64,000 bases of DNA from Cristatella mucedo. Taxonomy: Eukaryota > Bryozoa > Phylactolaemata > Cristatellidae. The translations under genes were made by a program, and so were the position numbers. Of this stretch, positions 47,882-59,073 are shown piece after piece. The notes beneath the pieces are model-generated. The model worked only from the letters and a program-made list of their open reading frames with translations, had not been told where the DNA came from and made no database searches. The stretch's first letter is position 1. Each line of letters starts with the position of its first letter. The DNA lies in assembly GCA_009760855.2 (NCBI GenBank), contig WPIO01000091.1:1035001-1099000 (forward strand), given 5' to 3'.

Positions 47882-48549
47882 CATAATAAAGACACGCCCT
47901 AAAGTGTGGGTGTGTCCGAATCCTCGTCAAATTAAAGCCGCGTTTGTACTATCCGTCTTGCTTCTATCCTGCTTGAGTCTTTATTGCATACGTTACTCAA
48001 ACTGGTGCACTTCAAGACTGATCGAAGAGTTAACGAAGACAGAGAAGCTGTGCATGGTTGACCAAGACTGGGCAAGACCAAACAAACGAACAATCGTAAC
48101 AACATCACGGCTAGCATTTCATTGCTTCGAAATGCACGGCGAACGAAATGACCGCCGAAGTCATCGATGAATTCCACGAGAGTTTGTGAGACACTGACAG
48201 CTCTACATTTAAAAATCAGATCATGAGGCGGTGAAGGATAAAGGCTCTCGAGTAGGTTCATTTAGAAGAGCATCTCGGGAAAATACGGAAATCTATCCGT
48301 CGTAAGTGTACACACTCAACTCAACTGGCCTGGGTCACTACAATCTTATTTCAGTGGACTTTGTGAGAAGGCGTGAGCGGAATCTCGAGAAATTTTTTGG
48401 GTACATTTTTCGTGCAGCGTAGTTTCATATTCCAAACTTTTTGGAGCTGTTCGAAGCTGATTTATGGTAGATTTGACGAGAAATAGAATGGATTGCGGCA
48501 CAGGTGTCCAGCGTCAAAGCTCACGTAAGTGCGAGAGCGTGCAGAGACG

Positions 48550-48680
48550 TGAAATTTGGTGGACAGATAAATTCGAACGTGTACTACAATATCCGCGAAA
48601 AATTTGAGCTCGGCAACGCTTATGTCTGGTAGTCGTTAGCCTAATTAAAGCGGATTGCGGTAATTCGTCGAACCGTGACA
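48550..48680. repeat. Dispersed repeat, copy 1
   Basis: A diverged match to 51740-51875: shared blocks include GTGTACTAC-ATAT, the GCCTAATTA block and a final GTCGAA-CCG. It lies next to the LINE-like fragment at 48641-49075. Confidence 0.6.
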
Positions 48681-49075
48681 TCTGTGCTGCTCCTAACACT
48701 CCACTCACAGCCTAAGCGGCTTTCGGTACGCATTCGGTAGCCAACAGACTTCGTCTCACGCAACAAAGAGAAAGTGGGAAGCATAGCAGAGTCAGGAGAG
48801 CAGTTGAGGTAGTGAGTAGCATAGAAGTAGCAGCACAGGACCGCTGAAAAAGATGTGCCATCGTCGGCAGTAGGAGAGTAGCTGTCGTTGCGTAAGAATT
48901 GTGGAAGCGAGTTCCACAGTCTAGGACCTGCAGAGCTCAAGCTTCTGTCGCCGACTGTCAATAAGCGGAGGAATGGGACAGCTAATTTATTGTCCACACA
49001 GGACCTGAGGGCACGAACAGGCTGAAACTGATGCAGCAGTTTAGCTAGGTACGAAGGAACCAAGCCGTGGCGCAT
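48641..49075 (-). mobile_element. LINE C-terminal fragment, second family
   Basis: The minus strand codes RHGLVPSYLAKLLHQF, PVRALRSCVDNKLAVP and GDRSLSSAGPRLWNSLPQFL, the typical end of a CR1/L2-class ORF (PSYL, RSLRS, GDRxFSxxGPRLWNSLP). It differs from the main LINE family of the window. The part at 48707-48899 recurs at 57606-57801. Confidence 0.85.
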
Positions 49076-49217
49076 TTTGCCCGCTGTTGTGAATCATCCT
49101 TTAGTTAAATAATCTCAGAACTGCAGATTCACATGTGTGTTTTAATAATGATCCAAGATCTGCTAATTATTTATTTTGACGTAGCTTTTCAACAACTCCT
49201 CAGTAACCTCATTTAGC
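49067..49217 (-). repeat. Arm 2 of the inverted repeat
   Basis: The inverted partner of 47732-47881, about 91% identical by eye over 135 bases. It is contiguous on the minus strand with the LINE fragment at 48641-49075, so it may be upstream LINE sequence rather than an independent element. Confidence 0.8.
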
Positions 49218-50340
49218 ATTTTAGTAGACATTTGACCTTTTGTTTGCATATTCTTGTGTTGATGTGTGCTTACGTCTGTGTATGCTTGCACACATTTTTC
49301 TAAATGTAACGATGGATTTACGAAACCATGAGGAGACAAAAGCCGTGCATTCTTAGGTACTTGCCCTTTTTAGTAAGTTCATGCTTTTACTAATGTTATG
49401 TCTGCTTGTGTGCTGAGCAGACCGGGCAGTGTGAGCACTGTCGTTCATGAATTGATGCGTATGTGCTCAAGTCGCTGGCACAGTGTATCCTAAGCCTCAT
49501 GAGCCAGCATGTTATCCTTTTGGGTGTTCATAACTGTGACGTCTGGCTCGCTAGACACATGTGTCTTAGCCAGGTCTCTCCCAAAATTGCGTGAGCTGCC
49601 GCTGTGGGGCACCCCACAAGTTGGTACTCAACAAGCTCATTTTCCCTGCGCGACGTTATGCTTCAATGGAATTTTCTGACAGGTTTAGTCTTCAGTGATC
49701 TCATGCTTTCTAACAGTTAAAGGCAACAATCAGCAAAAATGCGGTGTTCTTGAAGTACTTTTCCAAGTGTTTCTTTTGCAACGGAGCAGCTCTCAGGCTA
49801 GCCGCGATATTAGCCCTTGCCTTAGTGGGTCTGACTAGGGTACCTAACCGTACCGGGCGGACTAGCCAAGAAGAATTGGGTAGGGGGGACACATTAGTTA
49901 AACCGGGAGCGGAGCGAGGCGTCAGTTGACAGCGAGATCCGCTCAGGTTAGAATGGAGCTTGGGTAGACAAAGAGCGGTCAGGATGTGGTCCGACTACTG
50001 TGCTCCACTAGACAAAGAGCGAAAGGATGGCAAGCTGGCGGAGGAGCCATCTAATAAACTACAGGCAGACGCGAAGAGGCCGATGACGGACATCGAGAGC
50101 TAGGGTCCAACAAAAATAGCAGCTACGCTCAAGGTCAAGAGGCTGCGAGAGAGAGATATATAAACGAGACGACTGACAGAGCTCAGGGCTGCAGCTTCGG
50201 TAGTCGATGCGAGACTACGCTTCAAGAGCACGAGAGGCGAACCTACGGCGACGGACAGCTAAGTGCAACTTAGACTGCGCAGTTGTGTTCTGCCGGCTAC
50301 TCAGTTAGCTGCTCGTATCTTGGGGTGCTGTAGCGACGCG
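49218..50340. other. Gene-free stretch with GC-rich, purine-rich block
   Basis: 49.2-49.8 kb shows nothing I can name. 49.84-50.34 kb is GC-rich and of different composition. Together with 50340-50680 it may be a long terminal repeat, but I could not define both ends or target-site duplications. Confidence 0.35.
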
Positions 50341-50342
50341 CG

Positions 50343-50500
50343 TATAGGGTAGTTAGTTATACTCAGACTTCGGGAGTTCGCGCAGTTAACTCCGTCGGTC
50401 CGGTACACGCCGCGTAAACGCACAGGGTAGTTGGTTATACTAGGACTTCGGGAGTTTGCGAAGTTAACTCCGTCGGTCCGGTGCTCGCGCCGTGTAAAGC
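50343..50500. repeat. Tandem duplication, about 80-base unit, two copies
   Basis: Two successive units share AGGGTAGTTAGTTATACT (GGT in unit 2), ACTTCGGGAGTT and GTTAACTCCGTCGGTCCGGT. Immediately downstream are AATAAA near 50530 and a GC-rich segment. Such internal duplications are common in retroelement terminal repeats. Confidence 0.8.
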
Positions 50501-50689
50501 CCGCGCGTAACCACTACTAACAGGCCCACAATAAACTATTGCTTTCGGCACCCATTTGTGGCCGCCTGTGTTTTAACCGCATCGCAGCACTGCATCACAC
50601 AGTCCACCGGTAGAGAACCGGGGGACGAACTTCTGCGCGGTTACACTTTTAAGACCTTGGTTAATATCACTCAGCTGTACCATTGCTCT

Positions 50690-51675
50690 GGTCCCTCCCA
50701 GCCCTCGAGCACGTCGAATCCTCTACACACTCTTGCTGGATATATTGATGACATCCGCACATTGATGGCAGCAAACCAACTTAAATTGAATGCAGACAAA
50801 ACTGACTAGTTATGGACAAACCAAGTGTGATTCAGAAATTGGAAAGCTTGCCGCTCAAAAGCTGCTCCCCCAGCATATCTCCTGTTAAATCTGCACGTAA
50901 TCTAGGTGTCCTGTTCCAAAATAACCTTTCATTAGACGACCACATCAGCTCCACAGTCAAGTCTGCCTCATTTTAACTGCTTAGCATTGCTAAAATTAGG
51001 GCTTGCTTAGAAAGGGATACTACATCGAAACTGGTCCAGGCCTTTATGACATCCCCTCTCAACTCATGCAACTCACTGCTTGCTGGTCTACCGACCTGTG
51101 CAATCAGGCTTAAAGTTGATGCAAAACTATGCAGCTTGGCTCCTCTGTCGTGTGTGTCGCAATTGCCACATAAGACCACTTCTAGCCGCCCTGCACTGGC
51201 TCCCAGTCAAGCAACGCATCGACTTCAAGGTTCTGTCACTTACCTTTTGGTCCCTTTATTCTCTGGCTCCAGCCTACGTATCAGAACTACTACCCCACCA
51301 GGCGAAGAATCGAACAGCCGGCTGCTCTAACTCGAATCGTTTAGCCACACCTCGCACGAGCCTCAAAACCGTTGGAGACCATGCCTTTAGTTCGTATACT
51401 CCCAAACCCTGGAACTCACTACCGACGCACTTCACAACTGTCCCTGACATGACGATATTAAAAAAAAATTAAAAGGCACCTTTTTATTGCAGCATTTGAT
51501 GGGTCTTTGTGATTTGTCCTTCGTGTGCATGTACCCTCTTACTTGCTCGTGCATATTGCTTGGGATGTTACAGCCAAATATTTGGTAATGCTTTATATGC
51601 AGGAACTGTGCAGTGCCTAGGGAAAGATTCGGTTGTCTGAGGGCACTATACAAATGTATCATTATTACTATTACA
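50690..51675 (+). mobile_element. LINE copy, CR1/L2-like, degenerate
   Basis: Translates in patches to [34 protein letters not shown], and [20 protein letters not shown], which correspond to the main LINE family. It ends GTGCCTAGGGAAAGATTCGG and ATTATTACTATT. Several stops and shifts. Confidence 0.9.
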
Positions 51676-51739
51676 CAAAGTGTAGAACGCCTCCGTCTTT
51701 GCAGCCCATTTGCATGAGTGCACGAGCTATGGCGAGAAC

Positions 51740-51875
51740 AATGGCATGAAATTCGATGGGTACATAAAATCAAAGGTGTACTACGATATTCACTCGAAAT
51801 TCAAGTTCGGAAACGCCAATTTTCTGTCGATTCTTTGCCTAATTAGATGAATTGCAGTCATACGTCGAATCCGCT
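51740..51875. repeat. Dispersed repeat, copy 2
   Basis: Diverged partner of 48550-48680, with shared GTGTACTACGATAT-like, TTCGGAAACGCC and CGTCGAATCCG blocks. Confidence 0.6.
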
Positions 51876-54580
51876 AAGCAGCCAAGACCAACGGGTCCTA
51901 ACCGCATCCAGCTGCCAAAGGACCGTCACATTCATTTAACTCATCCCTGTTTGCTCTAGCTCGGGACCGCCATGAACAAAGGAACAGTTTCTGGTGTGCC
52001 GTGAGCTTTCCCAGCGACTAGGTGGTGGTCACGGCGATAAAGGGACACCGGTCGCCGGGCCTGTGAATTGAGTACAATTTTTTAGCAGAGCCTCCACTTT
52101 TTCGTATAGATGAAGCTGGTAGAGAAATGCGCATTCGGTTTGGACATATAGTGCTAGGGACGATCGTATTCGCAGCTGCGTACGAGGCAATTCTGCTCAA
52201 CTGGCTCAAATGGCTCTACAGCCGTCTTCGCGATGATGGGTGCACAACTTCAGCTTCTCCCAACGGGCGTACACATTACATGACAGTTTCCGGTTTCAAT
52301 TCACAGAAACTCTAGCTTCTCAGATGTTTAATGAAATATCAGACAAAGCAGTCAGTTCAAATTAAAATAGGTCTTTAAAAAATGCGTTTATAGAGATGGG
52401 CTAAAGAGCCTGTCCAGGCGGATTTCAAAGACTTTGACCGGCATCTTTGTTCGTATGAACGAAACACCTCAAGTACCTTGCCCCACTCAAGAGAGAGGTT
52501 TAGTCCAAGGCCAAAATCCTGGCTACGCCTCCTGATCATCTACCATAATTTAAGGAGGCAGAAGTGGTTCGTAGGACAGCGAAATCGATCGGCCTATCGA
52601 TCGAGCTGGCAAGACCAGTGCGGCGGCGAAATTGGCAATATTCTTGCGAATGCTCGTTGAGACTCCGGCAATGCAGTAATTCCGCGTGGCCAAACCGATT
52701 GTTTTCAAAGCCTCGAAGCACGGCTATGCGAGTCGTGGAGGCAGAACCAACCAAATGGAGATGATGGAAGAGCGCGACAGCAACGCAGTGGGCCAGACAG
52801 CAACCTGGCTGTGCTTCAAAAATGCTTCATCAGGTTACAAGCTCGGCGAAACGGTTTCTCATTGTGAATAATGCCATTTGAATTGTCTTACAGCAATGCT
52901 GAGCGAAACGTCTGCACACAAATGCCATTTGCTAATAAAATCAGGCTGAAGTGATCTTTTGGTACGCATGCCAAGCAGCAGTGCATCCACTGGCGATTTG
53001 TCTCAAGCGTACAAGCCACGGGAGACGAGCTGAGTTTTGGCTCAGCCGTCATCGGTGAGCCATTGGCCCAGGACTGTGAGAGCCAGATCGAGGCTGGTCG
53101 CCGGCGGTCTTCAGTATCCCGAGTCCCACCTGAGCTGGCGGCTGTTGCTCGAAGGAATTGTGGCAGAACTGAAGTGAACTAAGCGACGGCTAAAGCTAAA
53201 TTTTCACTGCGGTTAGACTCAGGTTCTAATTGCAGACTGCCAAGTGTTAAGACAGCAGCCAAGAATGAAAATCGCAGCAATTGATTAAGTCGAGGCATCA
53301 TTCCGAGTGAAAGATTGGTTCAAGGCTGAAGATACCTGAGGAGGCTGATGAGACTGTGCACTAGCTGCTATAAGTGATGGTGGTTTTTCTTCATTTAAAT
53401 AGATTTAAATCAAGGCTAAGCCACTTATTACATCATATTTGGACCAATAACTAACGAGCGGTATCATGGCACAAGAAGAAAGAAGACAAAATATAAAAAT
53501 GAATTATATTTTAATGTTGCGACACAATCTATACTTCGAACCTAATACTTCGGGCCCAAGGAGAGACTGTGGTCTTTTCAACTCATCCAACAGCTATCGC
53601 ACACAAGTATTTACTTGCATTTCGCAAGCAGCTCTCCTAACGATTCTTCCCATACGGGAATTTCCAAAATAATATCAGCAATTAAGCATGTAGCCGAGTT
53701 CCAGGGGTCAGAGGCTAATTCCCGCCAAATCCCGCCATACTCCGGCTACGCTGCCGCTCGCCATGCTGCTGAGCTAGGGTAAGATGAGCGGCCGTCAGCT
53801 TAGACCTCTATAGACCATTATATTAGATCTTTACAATATCGCATGCGCCAACAATAACAGAGGGACTAAACAAGTCTGCAGGGAGGGTCATCTACAAAGT
53901 ACACTATAGAGGGCAAGACGACGAAGCAAGCGCGTACAAACGTGTTAGTTGGTCAGTCGGCTTCCGCAGTCCCGCCGTTGTACCGACTCCGTTCCAACAG
54001 TACGAGCGTACGTCTTAAAAGATCCGGTTAGCTGAGTAACTGCAGGGCTAGTTTGAGACGACGTCCGCCACAGACGAGAGCTTCCGCCGAAAGACACCAA
54101 CTCGCGGGGGGGGGCCGCCACGAACACGCTACACGGGGAACGCGTAATATACGTCACAAAAACGAGCGAGCTATCCAGCTCAACTCGGGTCTTAGGCACT
54201 CGTTGCCTTGCGTGCGTGGCCGCATCGCCGGAGCACGCCTGCAACCATCCAGGTGCATAACTCGGCGATACCGGGAGCCTCCAACACCGCGGCTTACTCG
54301 GCCAACTTCTCCTACCCAAGAGCCCCGGTGACCCCTCGTCACCGTACATGCCTTAGGTCAGACCCCGGCCTAGCCGGCGACCCTTACCAAATTACAGTAG
54401 TCCTGTCCCAACCGCAATTTGCCAACCGAACTCAGCCTGGGTACAAGTATTTATAAACACCGATTGACCACCAATTCTCTTTCTAGGCACTTTGTATAGA
54501 TTAAAAATGAAGCTTATAGACTGAGCAGTGACAATAACTTGCAGAGCGCCCTTAACCACATAATGAACTAAGCATATAAC
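51876..54580. other. Repeat-poor intergenic stretch
   Basis: No gene recognised. A 62-codon open frame at 52127-52315 (+) has one hydrophobic segment (IVLGTIVFAAAYEAILLN) followed by a Trp/Arg-rich turn and could encode a small membrane protein. There is no homology I can cite. 53.95-54.45 kb is GC-rich with an 8-G run at about 54106-54115 and no identifiable exon. Confidence 0.3.
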
Positions 54581-54584
54581 AAGA

Positions 54585-55535
54585 ATAATAGTACATTTGT
54601 TATAGGGCCCTCAGAGAACAAATTTTTTTCTAAGCACTTTACATTTGCTGGAAAGGAAGCATGATCGAGTGGTTAGTGGTAGCATGTTCAATGACAACAA
54701 GCATTACAAAGTTAGCGGCGACAAGCACAGGGCCATAATGCAAATATGGTTAGTAGCAGCATACACAGTGTCAGCACGCGTCAACACGTAAAAGACGAAT
54801 CGCATGGACCCGCTAAATGCTACGATAAATAGACGCGTCTTTAGTTTCTTTTTAGATGCGGTCAAGTCGGGGGATGTCTTGGCGCCAGTCGGATATAAGT
54901 TCCGGGCTTTGGGAGCATACGAACTAAAGTCGCGGTCTCCAAGGGAATTGAGGTTCGTACGATGCATAGGTAGCGATTAGATTCTGAAAAGCGGCGGTAC
55001 GATGCTTAGCCTTGTGGGGGAGTAGATCTGAGAGATAGACTGGATCCGAAGAATGAAGGAGCTTTAAAGTGAGCGACAGAATCTTGAAGTCGATGCGTTG
55101 CTCGACTGGGAGCCAGTGCAGGTCGGCGAGAAGTGGTGTGATGTGGCAACTTCGCTGCTCACGACCGACACGCCTAGCTGTAGAGTTTTGCACCAGCTGT
55201 CAGCACCTGAATACATAGGCCCGTAAACCAGCAAGCAGTGAGTTACAGGAGTCGGGAGGGGATGTCACAAATGCTTGACCAAATTTAGATGTGGTATCCC
55301 TGTCTAAAGAAGCCCGAATTTTAGCAATGTTATAAAGCTGAAAGTAGGCCGGCTTGACTGTGGAGCAGACGGGTCGTCAAATGAATGGTCACTTAGGAAT
55401 AGGACACCTAGACTTCGTGCAAATTCAACAGGAGATAAGGTGGCGGAGCCGAATTTGAGCGTTAGGTTTTCCGATTTCTCAATCCTACTTGGTTTGCCCA
55501 TAACGAGTAGATTGGTTTTAGTCATTCAATTTAAG
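54585..55535 (-). mobile_element. LINE copy, CR1/L2-like, degenerate
   Basis: The minus strand codes, in broken frames, [42 protein letters not shown] and [15 protein letters not shown]. It ends with the LINE 3' tail near 54600. It is 5'-truncated at about 55535. Confidence 0.9.
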
Positions 55536-55689
55536 TAACTGCATAGGCATTGATTAATGGGTGTTTTAGCTTGGATTTAAATTCGCGAATTCCGAGATTG
55601 TTGTGATGTAAGTTCGTTGTAAGGTTCATCCTTTTGTTCCATAGGAACGGAAGGCATGGGCCCGTGGCCTCTAAGCGTTTTGATGACGT

Positions 55690-56002
55690 CACTACACCTC
55701 CAGACTTGACCACATTTCAAAAGAAACTAAAAACGCTCCAATTATCACAGCATTTGGTGGGTCCATGCGATTCATCCTTTATGTGTTGGTGCGTGCTGAC
55801 GCTGTGCATACTGCCACTAAACATACTTGCATGCTGACCCTGTGCATGTCACCCCTAACCACGTTTTTCTTGTTGTTTATTGAGAACGCAACCACTTACC
55901 ATTCGATCGTGCTTCCTTTGCAGCAAATGTAAAGCGCCTAGAAAGAGATAGAGTTCTCTGAGGGGGGCTTTATCAAATGTATTATTATTATTATTATTAT
56001 TA
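55690..56002 (+). mobile_element. LINE 3' end with (ATT)n tail
   Basis: Starts near CCAGACTTGACCACATTTCA, continues through the LINE 3' UTR (TGCATGCTGACCCTGTGCAT) and ends AAAGCGCCTAGAAAGAGATA plus seven or eight ATT units. It stands head-to-head with the copy at 54585-55535, about 155 bases away. Confidence 0.9.
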
Positions 56003-56689
56003 TAGAGGTACAACTATAAGATTGGTTAACCGTCTTTCATTTCAACATGCCGTCTAATAAGAACTTTATAGAAAAATTTTCGTGAGGTAAGATGCTCTAA
56101 CAAAGCAGCTCGAACACATCAACAGTGCCGTGAAACTCGAATGATAAGGTCGGGTACTTTAAACGCACCCGCAAGTTTACACAGCAGTCCCGATATGCGA
56201 TGATTACCGCAGTTTGCCTCACCTAGCACAAACCAGATGGCGACGACAGATGAGTAGCACGTAAGCACATTGGAGAAAGCAGCTAGTGCTTTAACCACTA
56301 ATACAGCGCCCACACCATACCCTGAATAAACGCAATTAAGCAAAGTGAATTATTATTCCAAGATTCCATACTCGGACTTCGAGTTCTGTTTGAACTAGGA
56401 TTTTTCGCACATTGATTAACACCTACAACATCCGGACGGTCCTCATTGCGTCTATTAGACTCGAGGCAAGATGGCAAACCGAAAGCCGTTTGAAAATGCC
56501 GCCATCAAGTTCCAGGCACTGGATCACAGACAGAGGATGCAGCCTAGCATACTATTGTTAATTTAACTCCTTAACAAATGGAATGCAATTAGTAATTGTC
56601 ATCCATCTTATCATAAGGCAAACCAAATACTCATGAAAAGGTTTCGGTCCGGTAAAATTAAAATTAAATTATTAATTAAATCCTAGCTG
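56003..56689. other. Intergenic stretch, nothing recognised
   Basis: No exon, RNA gene or named repeat could be supported. The 56640-56690 part is AT-rich (TTAAAATTAAATTATTAATT type). Confidence 0.5.
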
Positions 56690-56845
56690 ATTAAACAGCC
56701 TCTTTTTTGTATAGCGACAGAAGAGACTTTACGGCTATCACCACCGCTTGTAGTGGCGATGAAGAATCGCCCACCACAGGAGTCGAACCCACGACCTCGA
56801 GGTCGTGAAAGCAACCGCCTTACCTTGTGTGCCATCACGGCTCAC
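56690..56845 (-). repeat. tRNA-derived SINE (family A), well preserved
   Basis: Reverse complement of the family consensus: AGCTGATTAAACAGCCTCTT, TTACGGCTATCACCACCGCT, GGAGTCGAACCCACGACCTC and AAAGCAACCGCCTTACC. Very similar to the copies at 32175 and 60745, so it is probably a young insertion. Confidence 0.9.
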
Positions 56846-57605
56846 CAGTAAATTCAAGCTGCAGCTTATGTCTACACTGAGCAAAGGCAAAGCTTTAACG
56901 TCACAACTTGCTCCATCTTCGGAACTACCCAGGCATTTAAATTGGTGCGTGAGATCACATTCCACCATCATAAACATGAAATGTTCAGATCTATTTGCAG
57001 TCAAATAGTATTGGATTGAGCGCTATCAATTCCTAGCAAGGGAACATTTCAGTTGTAACGTACAATAGAATCTAAGTGCAACGGAATCGGCAGTTCTACC
57101 TATGCTGAAGCCTTGAGTGACATCGCGGCTGGACAAAAAGAACATTTTCTCAGCCTACTACTGCCGAGACTCATTTACTTGCAGCATTACGGGTACAAGA
57201 CGGCCGCCAAGAAGTTACCTATAATTTCTCCTTAATGGCAATTATTGCTATTAACATGTTGACATCAGCTGCACACGTACACTGGCACAAGGACCACTAG
57301 GAGTCTGGAGTCAGATAGATCTAAGCCTTGCCTGGTGTTTGAGTAACAACCATGCTGTAAATCAGGCAACGATTAACTTTACATAGGTTGGCTAGTTCTC
57401 ATTTGCCGCAGTACTGTGCAATTGAAGCTTCAGAGCAGAATATCAGTTACGAAAGGCTAAGCCAAGAACTTTTTTGCAAAGAAATAATTTTCTTCACCAG
57501 CCTTGATAATCTAATTGGAATACAGTGTATGTAATGTATCTCCGTCAGTAACTCCACAAAGTCATAAAGACCACGTGGGTGTTACGCAGGAGAGTTTGTA
57601 TAGCC

Positions 57606-57801
57606 CACTCACAGCCTAAGCGGCTTTCGAAACGCATTCGGTAGCCAACAGACTTCGTCTCACGCAACAAAGAGAAAGTGGGAAGCATAGCAGAGTCAGG
57701 AGAGCAGTTGAGGTAGTGAGTAGCATAGAAGTAGCAGTTCAGGACCGCTGAAAAAGATGTGCGATAGTCGGCAGTTGGACAGTAGTTGTCGTTGAGTAAG
57801 A
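57606..57801 (-). repeat. Copy of second LINE family fragment
   Basis: Nearly the same as 48707-48899 over about 190 bases (CTCACAGCCTAAGCGGCTTT, then CAACAGACTTCGTCTCACGC and AGCAGTTGAGGTAGTGAGTA). By eye I count fewer than 15 differences, so the two are recently related. Confidence 0.9.
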
Positions 57802-58702
57802 AATGTACCGAAATGCTGTCAAATAACGAGTGTCAGGCGTGTGTCTACAGCTATAGTGCTGCTGTTACATTAAAGGACAAGCTGGACTGAATCTTCACGT
57901 CAGAAGCACTTATGCGAAGCTAGTACATTAGGATTGAGATTAATCCCAGCTGGGCTCTGGTCTGGTATACAAAGTAGTCATTAATTGGCAACTATCAGCA
58001 GCATCCCTAATGGGGATTTATTTTTTAAATACACAACATAGGACTGCCTGCTGTTAGAGAAAGAGCAGATAAGAGGACGATCAAGAGGACAATCTTTCCC
58101 ACAGATCTCAAAAGCTGGAGTTAAGAGGTCACAGCCGAATATTGAGCGTGCTCCACTTGGAGCAGCAGACCACTAGGAAGTCCTTCATGCCCAGTGAATA
58201 CACTAAGTCAAGTGCACGCGCATATGCACAGATACAAATGAGGCGAAAGACAGAGCTATGCACAGCTCAATACCCCCAAATGACAAAAGACCAATGGCAA
58301 AAACCAAGTGGCTACTACCGAGCACTTTGCACTAGTAAAGAGCCATCGAATTTAAACAACACCAACTGGCTCAGTATGCACTGTAGCACTGACGGAAGTT
58401 ACTATGAAAACTGCCTAAAGTAGTAGCCAAGGCAAGGCAGAAAAGCATCCCGAGCATAACCAGGAGTGACACTTTAAAGAACAGCTATTTAGACACAACA
58501 TTTTGCATTGAAAGCTAAGTAAAAAAAAACAAGCGCATTATACGCAGCAGCTTTCAAGTTCCAGGGAGAAGAAGAAACAATGAAGATTCGGCAGGAAAAG
58601 CTGTCAATGCACTTCGCCTAGCACGTAGAGAGCAACGGACAGAACGAGGGAGGCGGGCTGCGCTAGCAAGACTTCTCTATATTTACACGACAGCAGCGGC
58701 TC
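57802..58702. other. Intergenic stretch before MRPL35 3' end
   Basis: A 93-codon open frame at 58142-58423 (+) shows no domain and no splice context; I do not call it a gene. The MRPL35 3' UTR should lie near 58.6-58.7 kb. Confidence 0.5.
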
Positions 58703-59073
58703 TCACGGCAGAAACTTAGGAGGTGAGTACACGTAGGAGTCGAAGCCGACGCGCTGCTGGTAAGGAGCGTACGGGTCCTCAGGAAAGTGCCGAGGGCGCT
58801 TCCAATAGCTGCCGGTCATTTTGTCCAGCAGTCTACATTGCTGCTTATTACAGAAGACGTGCATGAGCAGCCGCTTGCGACGCGAGAGCCGCTTGCTCCA
58901 CAGCCTCTTGTGGCGGCCTGCCCGAGTGCGGATCCAGAGCCCGGAGGCGAGTCGGTAGAATCGCTCGGTGACCGAGGTCACACTCTTGGCAGTGCCCTGT
59001 CGCCACGAGTAGTACACACGAGTTCGGACTGGCTGCACCTGGACACTGTGCACCTGCGTCAGCCTGTCAAGAG
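58703..59073 (-). CDS. MRPL35: Mitochondrial large-subunit ribosomal protein bL35m, last exon
   Basis: Component of the mitochondrial 39S (large) ribosomal subunit. The minus strand codes SVTERFYRLASGLWIRTRAG then RHKRLWSKRLSRRKRLLMHV, FCNKQQCRLLDKMTGSYWKR and DPYAPYQQR. These match [35 protein letters not shown] and KMTTSFWKR of human MRPL35. I start the exon at the acceptor TTCTTGCTCTTGACAG| (phase 2), which has a strong pyrimidine tract. The open frame upstream to 59191 is probably intron. Stop TGA is at 58705-58703. The protein continues about ten residues (SYVYSPPKFLP) past the usual C-terminus. The N-terminal exon(s), with the mitochondrial targeting sequence, were not found. Confidence 0.93.

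Noticed and set aside
53945-54456. Overlapping open frames on both strands in a GC-rich block
   Set aside because: Expected from high GC and few stops; no homology or domain seen in any of them.
58142-58423. 93-codon plus-strand frame as a gene
   Set aside because: No recognised domain, no promoter or splice context, next to repeats.
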